Assembly (NCBI GenBank): GCA_900708905.1
Contig: CAADRB010000013.1
Span: 619,576 to 683,575 of the forward strand
Reading direction: 5' to 3'
Origin: Hymenolepis diminuta
Lineage: Eukaryota; Platyhelminthes; Cestoda; Cyclophyllidea; Hymenolepididae
Length of the DNA: 64,000 nucleotides
Below the pieces are notes generated by a model, which had not been told where the DNA came from, did no database searches, and saw nothing but the letters and a program-made list of their open reading frames with translations. Both the position numbers and the translations under genes were made by a program. Shown here one piece after another: positions 48,120-59,416 of the stretch. The first letter of the stretch is position 1. Every line of letters starts with the position of its first letter.

Positions 48120-51100
48120 AATGTCCTTACAAGGCGAATAGAGAATCAGTGAAAATAAAAAAATCTTACACTGCTGCCTGACAATGATTTATTGTCTGGA
48201 ACGTTCAAACTTCCATAGTTTTGTTCGAGCTTCGTCAAAAGAAAAGATGCTTAAAGAATTTAAGCTGATTACAATGATAGAAACTTCATCTCGTTGTTCC
48301 ACTTTTGGTGGTTGAATAGTGCTCGACGGTGGATGCCACTGGTTTGTAAAGAAAAGAACACTAGCCGAAATCAAAGAGAAATCCCTGACATCTAATTTAA
48401 AATAAGTCGTAATTAAGGTTAAAAATACAATTTAAAGAAGTCGCTAATCGTAATTAATGCTTTATTATAATTTACGGCAATGCAGAAAATAAAATCAACG
48501 TTTCATTGGGAGAATGCACCTGAAGTCGAGTAAGTAGGGTTCAGTAGAAATAAGGGAAGGAAATCGAAAAGAGAGCGTCAAAAGAGTTGTTTTATTCGAT
48601 TTTCCGATCCAGAGTGCAGAATATTCACTCACTGAATAGTTCACTGCTTTACGTTACAAAATTCAATTTCATTCTTCGTTTCCTGAATAACCAGGGAAAC
48701 TCTTATCCCCAGTCTTTGGTGCTTATTGAACGGTTGTTCAGTTACGATGGTCAGTCTTGGAATTTCAGCTCAACCTCTTCGTCCGAAGGCCGAAAAGCTG
48801 CAAAATCTTACAAGATCTCAGACAATTGACATGATTTCACACGGTATCCTTCACAATGTCACCTCGAGGAAATGTTTCAAATGCATTGATTTCAATTCGT
48901 TATGATCTAACTCCATTTTTGAGAATTTCAGTTATCATCACCAACTTTCATTGCATTTTTAAAATATTTTGAAACCATGAAAACCACCAAACATATTCTT
49001 TATTATCAACACCATTATGGCAAAGTATGGAATGCTAATTTTATAAAAAACACATTCCAGTTTCTGTTATTTATTACCTTATCACTTCCAACTCCCGCAT
49101 TTAATTCGGTACCTGGAATTGCGGGCAAAACGCAGAGGAGAAAAGACGGAATAAATTGACAGGTCTTATATCCATTGAAAACTAATTAATTAATTATTTT
49201 TAATCATTTATTTTGCTCTCAAATTTAAAACAAAAAATTTTATGCGCCGCATTTTATGATCTAGAGAATTATTTGAATCCGGGGAGTAGTAAGGAGATTG
49301 TAAAAGAGAAAGTGATGGAGGGAAAGTTAGTGAAAATTGAATTTATTATCAATTTTTTTCATCGCAGTTTCAGCATCATCCACAGCCAATCGGCAAATAA
49401 GCCAAGTGAAATTTTTGAAACACGTAACCCCTCTTCGACAAAAGGTCGTCAAGGATTTCACTTTTATTGGAGAATGGAGGGAGTTTGATCTGTGAAAGAT
49501 GCATTGTCTTGTTATCGGTGCACACCCGGTCAACGGAGCAGGTTAACTTTGGCTGATAAAGAGAGAGGGGTTGATTTTCAGATTCCAACCAGGGGAGATC
49601 CGTGGTGCTGAACCTCCATCCAAGATGAGCATTGAAAAACGCTTTGGTTAGTAGGGATGAATTTGTGTCATAGAATAAGTTTGTCTACTTTTAGAAGTGA
49701 GTGCCATTTTGAACCCACATAATAGTTCCATTTAACTTTGTCGAATGGCAAAAGGTAGGTTTTGCTCCGACGACGGCTTTATACGAATTAGCTGATTTCA
49801 GTAAATAAGACCTTCACATGTACGATGCTAGACTGGGAATAACGAAAAATTTTTTGGAAGTACCTTTGGTCCCATTTTCATTGGAGGGTATTAGCAATAT
49901 AAATCACAGAAAAATCTTTGAATGCCGTTTCCTTTTCCTCTTATAACTGATTTCCTGTAATTAATTTATTTATTTTAAATAAATTACCAAATAACAGGTG
50001 TGTTTTACTAGATCAAAAGTCCAGTTTAAACTGCGAGAAACTTTAAGGGTTCTTAGGTGAACATTTGTTGCCCTTATTTTTATTGACGGTGGTGCCAGAT
50101 TCCTGAACTATGATTTAGTGGTCAAATGTGTGACTATAGTAAGACATTTTCTACACCCTTAATTAAAAATAGAAATAGCTAGTTGCCAAAAGCGGGCCAA
50201 ATAAAAATTTGTTCACTCATTCCTCCATGATGTGAACCTACCGATTATGAAAAGTCCCCTTCTGAAGTTGATAATGGTGATCAGACAAAGAAAAAATATT
50301 GTTTTTCAGGTGAAATTTTGACCTAAAAAGGTGTCCAATTGAAAGATACAAAGCATCAGAAGCAAAAGTTAACTGTTGATTTGGCTACACGTAGAGTTTA
50401 CATTGATTGAATACTAATACTAATACCAAATAAAAAAATAGTTTTCAAATTACTGAGAAGGGAAGAGCAGAGAATTTGGTCAATACGCCTTTTTCGAGAA
50501 AACAAAAGATATTCAGACTGTATTGTAATTCAAACTCGTTTTTCCTTCTTAATCGTGACATTAAGCTTACAGTCCACATCATTATCAAAAGGTTTTGAAA
50601 GAAGAAATGAGTTAAAGTAACATGACCGACCTTCATTATTAAAATAAACCGGTCAAAAGCACTGGAGATCGTGAATTTAGAATTTAACCAGTAATCCCGA
50701 GCTCGAACTTTGTAACAGCTCATCATTTGAAATTTCTACACCCCAAAATCGAAAAGTTAAAATGAATTAGCTCTTTCAACGCGCTTGTTTCGATTCACTT
50801 CTCTTACTGCTTATTGAACTTGATCAATCTGCTGTTTGTTGCTTTCCAGCCACGAAAAATTGCTGGATTTTTCTGCTTTTCTGAAACAATCTGCTTTTCT
50901 CGGGCTCCTTGATTCCCTAAACACTTGCATTAGTGATAAATACAATTCTAAATAAATCACAGCCAAAACCAACCACAAACCACAATGCCAAAACAAGATG
51001 CACGGAATTTAATGGACTGATTTATGGTATCCATTATTTACAACCATAATATAAATTCGTTCGTATGAAAAGTCAATAAAAGAGGTGGAAAATAAAGAAT

Positions 51101-54100
51101 ATTACATGTGAGGAATGTTTTGGAGGAAAATATTATTTTCCTACATTCAGCCCCTGCGCTCTATCCGGAGAAAGTGAACGTTCAAGTGACAAATGAATGA
51201 AGGCTTTGAACTCGATCCTCTGGATTACGGGAATTTAAAAAGAATTACACAGTGACTTTTACTGAATTCCGATAAAGGCGCACTGCTTATTATAAATGCG
51301 CCGCCTTAATCGCTCTTTGAAACTAAGTTTAGATTGAAAACAATTATGAGGGAGTAGATATGCCGTATCTCATGCCAGAGGCCATGGGTCGTTTTTATTG
51401 CAACTTCAAAGGGAAATATGACTCACCGCAGATTTTAGCGAAATACATCTCAGTATCCACTGGCTACTCATGACCATTAAAAGATCCATTATTGGAGATA
51501 AATGCCTTGTTAAACACAACAGGCCTTTTAGAAAATCGGCTGTGGAACCATTTATTCGGGCTTTCAGTTGTTAGATGTGCGCTTCCGTACAATATTTTCA
51601 ACTTCAAGGCTGTTGTTTAAATCTAGAATGAGAGAAAAAGTCTCGATGAAATAATCTTCAGGATTGAAAATTAAAATTTGAAGCTAAAATCATGACACAC
51701 GGACCTCACTCTTCCATGTATCAGATACGGGGAGAGACGCGTCCCCGTTCAATTCCTATTTCGACACATTTTTGAACAAAAAAATTCATCATTATTTGGA
51801 ACTGGACAACCAATCACTTACTAGACTCTGACCGTCGCTAACATTGACTTAGGTCCGTTTTAGTGAATTTTTGAATATTTAAAATTAATTGGTGAATGAT
51901 CTAAGATTATTTCTACTTCTAATTTCCCTTTCCCTGCCCGTATTTCGTCTGTATTTCGGTGTTTTCACTTGATTTGGTAGTGTTCATATTTGCTTTTCTA
52001 ATAACCGATTTATGCTCTATTAAGTTACTTGTTATTGGAATTTATACTACTTTATTACCTACTTAAATTTGACAGAAAAAATTAAATACCAATTAAAGAT
52101 TAAAGACTGCGATGAACAAATAAGAATTATTCCTACATAAAATTTGTGAGTGAAATTTCAAATTCAATTTTACATATTTCGGAAAATAAATATTATAATT
52201 TACCGTGAATGAAATAAATCCATTTTAAAATTCCTATTAACGGCCCTTGGTAAAACAAAATTTAAAATAATCCGTTGACATGAAGATTTGTTTTATTCAG
52301 TCCATTTTAACAAAAGCGCGCCTCAAAGGAATATATAGAAAGGGTCACACAACTTTGAATATTTTTCCGAGGGAAGATGTAAAAGAAATCAGTGATTGAA
52401 ACCGAGATTCTGCATACCTGTTGTCATTGAGATTTTCGGAAACGTTTGTTCGGATTCAGCTTTTAAGGCACGTTTGGCGAAAATTTCTCCAGGCAAATGA
52501 TTGGAGCTTTCTAATTCTAATCCAGACGTCTCCAGTGTTAAGAAAATAACAATCCAACAATGTGGGTGGTTACCCGCCTATCGTGTTACAACGTAAAAAT
52601 GATGAAACGTGCCTGGATGCGTCTTTTCGGGTTAGGTACAAAAAGGGGTTGTCTTCTTGGAGGGCTGGTTTTCATAGCTTTAACCCGTCGACAAAGGGAA
52701 ATTTCTAGGACAAATTCTATCATAAAGTTAAGATAGAATAATCAAAAAATATGACGAGTGACACGTAATGGGATTTCAAAAGAAAATATTCGTGGTAAGT
52801 CGGATTTTGTTACCAATTCTACACCGAAATCGATCAAGTTCAGATGACTGGTTTCTAGCGTCACTCTGTACTTAGCTTTCCAGAGCAAATCCTCGGCATA
52901 AATTATCAGTTTTGTCTTTCAAATAAGATTTTCAACACCAATTTGCAACGAAGCACCTCCTATTAAAAATTTAGAAAAATAAATCGAGTCGGTTATTTAT
53001 TTAATTATCAATATTAGTAGTAATATGCCCGTTAATTGTAGAAATAGGATGGAGGGTCGATCAGACTGCCGCCTGAGGGTATGAAAAATCTCCAAACTTC
53101 AACAAACAAGCATTGAAATATTTATATATATTAAAAGTTGCTTAAATTCTCTCCAGATCGGCTATTCGTTACCACTGGGTTCATATTGTCAAAAAATGAT
53201 CATTTAATGTTAGTATTGGACATGAAGATGCAGAGTATCAAATATTATATTTGTCAAAGAGAATGGGAGGTAAAATATTCACTTCTTGAAAAGCAGGGAT
53301 TTCTCTGGAGTTTGAGTTGCAGTTGCGCCTCTTTGTCCTTCCCTTTGTCTAAAATTGCTTCGTTGATCCAGTTTGTTACATTAGCAAAACTATCCATCAC
53401 ACTTCAGTTCGATGTGTTACATTCACTGAACTCCACTTTGAGAACACCTAATAGTATTTCTTCTACCTTATTAGGCTCAAATTAGGAAAAAAAATCAATT
53501 AATATTCTAATTCGATTATTAACAATAATTGATTATTTATGCGCCGTTTCATCCACTTGCAAAATATTCATTTTCAGGATGAGCAGATCTAGGAAAATTC
53601 AAATTCAAACTTCTAGTCATTTGAATCATAAGACATAAGCATTTGCATACACTTGGTGTTGAAACTATCTCTCAGTGAATTGCAAGACATGACTCATTTT
53701 TGTATCTTTCATTGAGCCCACCAAGTCAGAATACTTTATCAAACGGTAACGAAGTGTCACTCATTATATATGCGGCGGTTTTCCCAAGAGAGGAGATTTC
53801 ATGTCCCAATTTAAGTTTAACACATTGAGTATATTCCTGAAACTCCCCTTTGTTTACGGAATTTTTGACAAAATTTTATCAAGCACCCTCCCAAATACAT
53901 TTTTTATCATACTAATCCAATTTGCCGTCTTTGAATTTTGAATAGATCAGCGGCATGAATAGTTGAAGATTCAACAAACCCAGAATTTACGGTTAATAGA
54001 CTGATACTTCGACTATTTCAATAAAAGTAAGCTTTAATCTCAAGCCACAACAATGCTCTTATCGAGGAAACGGAAGGGGATTGTGTAATGTTGAGCTTTC

Positions 54101-56638
54101 TATCTCGTGAGTCCGTCATTTTTACCGCAATGTAGTAAGTTGCCGTGAACGTTTCAGCCCTATCTTAATTTGAAAGTCAAGTTAGATCTACAGATAAGAG
54201 CCTCCCTCTTTAAAACAAATGACTGATTTTCAATGCCTTTCATTTCAACATCGCTTCGATCGGTTTCCAAGTATTCGACACCTCCATCCGCAATGCAGAT
54301 ATTTTAACCACATTTTCATATGGAATTAATACTGGGACAATTAATATTTAACCGTTTTCGTAGTTAAGTTGAATTGGGTGTCACTTGTCATAAGCATGGC
54401 TGCTTCGAGCCGTACTTCGGTATTCTTAGTAGGAGATCGTGTGAAATACTCTCATACGATTTCAATATTTAAAATAAATGTCCTTAGTATTGCAGTAACT
54501 TTCACTTTTCACTTTAAATTAAGTCAGAAATAACCATAACTAAGCTCTGAAATTCACAAATTCAGGTTCCAAGTTTTGGGAGGAGGAAATCGCGCAGTGG
54601 GGAATCGTTCGCCTAACATTTATATTTTAATAGCTCCAGGAACTGCAGATTTAATTTTCTCATGATTAATGTCAAAGGAAAAGGGAATTCATTTCTTCGT
54701 TTCTTTCTCCCTTACAATTGCATCTTGGGAAAGATGAGCATTTAGAAATTATTTATTATAATTTGCATTCAGAATATTTAAAATCAAGTGTGTTTATTAT
54801 TAAAGATAGATTTTCATATAGTTATTCTTTTAAACACATCAACATACTGAAATAACTTTTTCTGATTAGTAGTATAGGAAGGGGCGACAAGACTGCTAGA
54901 CTAAATTACTTCTTTGGTATTCAAAGCTTTGCACTCGGAATGGGTATTTATCGAGTAACTATGCGAAAATTGTAATTATAATCGTAAAATATACAGAGGA
55001 CATTGCAAACGTCTAGGCGATTATCAATGGAAGCAAAAGTTTGTAACCATTTACCAGGGTTAAGTAGACAATGAAAGCGGCGAAACAAAGAAAAATTTGC
55101 AGGCTGCAGGCGAACGGTACAAATATGATATCAAAACTGGTTGTCTTTGTTCGTATTTACAAATACGTACCAGGGCCGTTGTATCAGCTGAAGATTATAG
55201 AGAGGGGGAAGGGATAAGGCAACATCTGCGCTGTCTATGAAACGTGAAATTGTGGGAGTTTAAGTCGAACATTCAAATGGGACATCAGCCGTTGAGAGGA
55301 ATTGGGGTAACCTGGTAAGACAGCATCAACATTCCCACTCTTACATCCACATTTCAGCCTTAATAATGATGCAACATGATAATAGCATTACTGGCCAATT
55401 AAAAGACTCACCTACAGTCGGAGTGATGAAATTTATTTTAAAATCCGCAATTAGTCTTAAAGGAAAGCCACCCAACAATATATATAATATATTTTTTCAT
55501 TAATTTATTTATTCTGATCTTATTAATCAGTTTATTTACTATATATCATATGTGTAAATGAATGTTTATCCTGCCTATCGAATGGTAACGAGTAATTACA
55601 AGTGAAAAGAGTCCATACTTGACTTCCCTCGCCACTTCCCTCGATCATACTAACAAACAATCAAGTAATTTATCGTGGAGGCTGTACCGATAATGGGGAG
55701 TGCATTTTTCGACATTCTTTTCAGCTACATAGTTAATTTGATCTTGGCAATAACACTTGTCTGATACCGCCAGGCAAAGGCAGTTTTGGTACTAAGGCCG
55801 ACCATGTAAAAACATTAAAGTATGTTTCCTTCAAGGTATTTGAGTAGTTTTCATATTTGTAGGATATATCCAAGGTTTTCTAGGAAATAAGTAGTAACAA
55901 CAAAGTAAATTCGTAAAAGGGAACTCTTAAATCAGACTTACGTGCCTAGATATATAGACATCCTGTATGAAAATGATGCCTATTGAAATTCTTACCCATT
56001 GTTTGAGGCGTTTTTGACGATGTTAGCTGATTGAGAGGCAGATGGAGCACATTTTAATGGAAGGTAATCAGTCCCATTTGGAATTACTGCTTGGAAGACT
56101 TATACAGTCTGAGCTATGTTTCTGAGAGTGAGAACTGAGTGTGCTGGAGAAGGCAACTGTGTGTTTGAGAAATACGTGATAAAGAAAGAGAGAACTGATG
56201 ACACACTGATAGGACTGCATGCGAACATATCATGCTTCCAATTAATTTTAATTCAGAAATCGAGTGTCCGTATTGTATCCAAGATGTAAATTTTAACTTA
56301 TGTCAGCTTAGACGCTCTGCAATAATGAGGATGGAAGTACTGCAACTTTCCAATCTATTCCTGAATAACTGAACTATAAGCTTTCTTCTGGCATCAAACA
56401 CAAACAAATTGGTTTTTGAAATATCTGGCGGGGACCCTGCAAATAAGTTCAAACCTTCATTCACAAGAACCAGGCTAACTGTTCATCAATCGCCCTGGCG
56501 TACTTCCCAAGTATTCTGAAGGGCGAGAGCACGAAGAGATTCATTCAAATTTTTGCTTTTCAGGAAATATTTCCTAAAATCTCCCATTTTGCCCTTCATT
56601 AAATTTAATATCGAAAGTTTTACATCCCTTTCATCCAG
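48120..56638. other. Gene desert segment
   Basis: About 8.5 kb of AT-rich DNA with no gene I can support. A 115-codon open frame at 53138-53485 (+) starts at a non-ATG codon, sits after a weak CTCCAG acceptor and has no recognisable domain. A GC-richer patch with a minus-strand open frame at about 49376-49588 may be an old mobile element. Confidence 0.4.
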
Positions 56639-56665
56639 ATCGTGTTGTAATATGAGCATCAGCTT

Positions 56666-56947
56666 ATGGAATTGTGTGGAGCAAATGGATTTAATGAACT
56701 ATTGCAACTAAGCGACGGGATTTTTAGAGCCCACTTAAATGGGTCATATAGGCATTATATATTAGCCATTTTTATACTCGTAATAATGTTTTTATTTTTA
56801 TTTTTTAATGATCTATATAATTTTATTGTTTATTACAAAGTTAGAAGTGCAATTCAAAAATCATGGGAAACACCTCCACGCAAGAAACAGAAAATTATCA
56901 TAAGCGAAGGCTCACTGGAGGCGAGGTTGAATAGATGTAGAGAATAA
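56666..56947 (+). CDS. Small single-pass membrane protein ORF (93 aa)
   Basis: An ATG-initiated ORF of 93 codons with an in-frame stop 18 bases upstream. Residues 1-31 are soluble (MELCGANGFNELLQLSDGIF then RAHLNGSYRHY). Residues about 32-56 form a strongly hydrophobic segment (ILAIFILVIMFLFLFFNDLY) that should span a membrane. The tail is basic, with PPRKKQKI, and ends LEARLNRCRE. The stop codon overlaps an AATAAA (GAATAAAATC), a possible polyadenylation signal. An acceptor-like TTTCATCCAG ends 28 bases before the start. No family is recognised. An out-of-frame ATG at 56652 could reduce initiation. It might be a lineage-specific small protein or a chance frame. Confidence 0.35.
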   Translation: MELCGANGFNELLQLSDGIFRAHLNGSYRHYILAIFILVIMFLFLFFNDLYNFIVYYKVRSAIQKSWETPPRKKQKIIISEGSLEARLNRCRE

Positions 56948-57164
56948 AATCCCAACTTCTTTCTGTAATTCCATTAAAGGTTCTTCAGGCTGTCAGATTA
57001 TTTTTAGTAAATTGTAAGCTCCTATGGTTATTGCGGAATTGAATGGTGCAAAGTGTTGTGTCCCAAATTATCCTATCCTGTTTTATTACCTTTCGTGTCA
57101 ACCGCATTTTAATTTTCACTAACGCAAAATTCAAGTTTACTTAAAGTCCAAATTACCTACTAGT

Positions 57165-58324
57165 CTTTAGAAATTGCGTGATTTCTAACAGTCGCAAAAT
57201 TTTCGTTTGTAAAGTTAAAAAGGAGCAGTTGAATGAAGACAATGCAGATGAATTGACCTCCACGAGGAAGAGAAATGAACATTATTAACGCTCTGCTGAC
57301 TCCCCCACTCAGAACATCTGAGTTTGTCAGAAGTATGCATGGCATGATCAACGAAACTCCTGAGAAGTCAAGGCACGATGTCTTGTCAAAGATCCTTAAG
57401 TGTTTGAAGGAACAATAAGGAATGTTGTTTATCAAGACCTCGGATACAAATCATACGTCCTTAGACGGGGTCAATTCATGTCGACAAAAACAACACAAGA
57501 GAATGGTTTAATGTGTGCAAAATGACTCTTAAACAAATTGAAGCACCCAGAAGAACGGGAGTGTCTTTGGTTTTGCTGCGACGAAAACAACTTCCACCAC
57601 GATGAAAAAGTCAATCGAAAAAATGATACGTGGCTATGTGGGTTGGACTCCATTGAATTTCCACTTTTTATGCATGAGCACGAAGTTTGCAGCAACAGTG
57701 ATGATTTTTGATGTTGTTAGCAGCAAGGGAGGTGCACATCATGACTCCGCTATATTTCCACAGGGTCTTAGAGTCAATGCAGATGCAGATGTCCATGTAG
57801 AGACTCCTCAAACCATTGTTGATAAGCCGTCTTGGATAGACAGCGTAGCCAATGAAGAGAGACCCTATATCTTCCAACCCGATTCCGCTCCATTCCCTAA
57901 AGCTTCCAAAATCCAAGATTGGATGGATAGCCAAGAATTTTCATCATCATGTCACACCAAACTTCTTACGACCTCCTAACTACTTACCATATCTTAATCC
58001 TTTTGACCATTACGTGTGGGACGAGGTATAGTTAAAAAAGACGTTAATAAGCATTCTTATAATACCAAACCCTCCTTTCTGATGGAGACAATAATCGGAG
58101 CAAGCGAGGACATCAATAAAGGCTACCTGATCGAAGCCTGCATTCAGTCACTTTCGGGCTCGAATGAAGTCGGTGATAGAGACCGAAGGAGGACGTGTAG
58201 AGTAGAACCAAGGTTAGTACTGTTGATCAGTTTTTTAAAAAAATTGTAATTTTAAACTATTAAAAGTTTTATTTTCTGTTTTTCTAAAAGTGCATAAGGT
58301 TCCCTCCGATGTCCTGCGCACCTA
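57165..58324 (+). mobile_element. maT/mariner-like transposon relic, longer copy
   Basis: Related to 26550-27622 but in the opposite orientation and with the middle of the transposase retained. On the plus strand, across several frameshifts, can be read a helix-turn-helix piece ([17 protein letters not shown]), VIFDVVSSKGGAHHDS-type sequence near the first catalytic region, GLRVNADADVHVE, QPDSAP (second Asp), NPFDHYVWDEV (third Asp) and VNKHSYNTK. Spacing of the last two Asp is greater than 34, suggesting a D37D/maT-like group. The 3' end keeps an inverted-repeat remnant (near 58290-58324) but has lost the terminal CTG. The 5' inverted repeat was not found, so that end is truncated. Not active. 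Confidence 0.7.
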
Positions 58325-59170
58325 CTCTGCTCCCTTAGTCTTCCCAACCATATTCGCGTGATAATGTTAACAGTGGCATCAAACCAGCTTGCAAATAGTT
58401 GAAATATTTTTATGCCAATAATAAGATTAGGGATAGTTGGAATTGTGTCATTTCAAATCTCCCATTTATAACCATTTGTGCATTTAATGTGATCCCATCA
58501 ACCTATAGTATGCAATAGATCGGAGGTTACGGGGTAGTTGTTACAAACAATGTACGTGGTTGCTGCTATAAAAGCCCCAGGCCGAATTGGGATGAAAGAA
58601 AAAACGAAAAAGGTATTTTCCAACGACATATAGATTCCTTATTAATTGCAACGAATGTCAGGCGTGTTCGGGTAATATGGAAAAGTGTGAGTGGATATAC
58701 CACCATCCCTTCGACCTTGCCATTAATGTGTGTGTAGATGCACAACAGTTGTGGTAGGACTGATAACAGCAGCATCGCATTCCTCGAATAAACCCTACTA
58801 TCCAATGCAATAATACGCGCTTTAATAAATATTTCAAAGAAGATGAATACATTTGACATTCTTCATTATTGGATGAAAAAATTGATTTATTAATGCCCGA
58901 GTCTCGTAGACTGGTGCATTTTGAAATTCTTTTAACGTACCTTTTGTGAATTTAATAGGAACAAAAGAGTTTTAAAATGAACCAGTTTAGTCAATCCCTT
59001 TGAAAATCGCTATGAAATATATCACCTTGAGCGATATCCAAATCGGCTCCTTAATTGTTGCTATATAGCATGGCCAGTTTAAATAAATTACCCCAGAAGT
59101 ATGATTCAGTCATACCTATTGCGTGCTTTGAATTCATAATTTGAAAATAGGAACTTTGCCAAATACTTAT
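58325..59170. other. Spacer
   Basis: AT-rich sequence between the maT relic and the small ORF at 59171. A 97-codon minus-strand frame at 58566-58859 has hydrophobic parts but no ATG-proximal splice signal or family resemblance. Confidence 0.35.
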
Positions 59171-59416
59171 TCAATCTTTTTTTTGAAACACCTCTTTGAA
59201 AGTGTCTTTCATTAGGATAGTTCGCATTAATTCTAATGCTATTTTCGAGGGGTCAAGTTTGTCCTTTGGAAAATGATATGGCTTAGGAATACTCCAAGGC
59301 ACTTTATCTTGACTTAAATTAGTAATAGTAGCTTTTCCAACAAATATAACCTCTGGAACTGAAAATGATGGAGTGAAGAGAGAGAAGAGGGGAAAAATGA
59401 AAGAAAACCCTTTCAT
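59171..59416 (-). CDS. Small secreted-protein-like ORF (81 aa)
   Basis: Minus-strand ORF with an ATG at 59416. The first 20 residues (MKGFSFIFPLFSLFTPSFSV) look like a signal peptide: a Lys, a hydrophobic core and a small-residue end. The remainder is soluble (PEVIFVGKATITNLSQDKVP, then WSIPKPYHFP) and ends in an amphipathic, charged stretch (LELMRTILMKDTFKEVFQKK). An acceptor-like TTCTCATTTCAG ends seven bases before the ATG. A second acceptor-like ATCATTTTCAG ends at 59359, so an alternative reading is a 61-codon terminal exon (59171-59358) of a larger gene, without the signal peptide. No family is recognised. Confidence 0.4.
   Translation of the reverse strand: MKGFSFIFPLFSLFTPSFSVPEVIFVGKATITNLSQDKVPWSIPKPYHFPKDKLDPSKIALELMRTILMKDTFKEVFQKKD

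Noticed and set aside
53138..53485. 115-codon plus-strand open frame
   Set aside because: No ATG start at the frame opening, no strong splice signal, no recognisable domain; kept only as a note in the desert segment.
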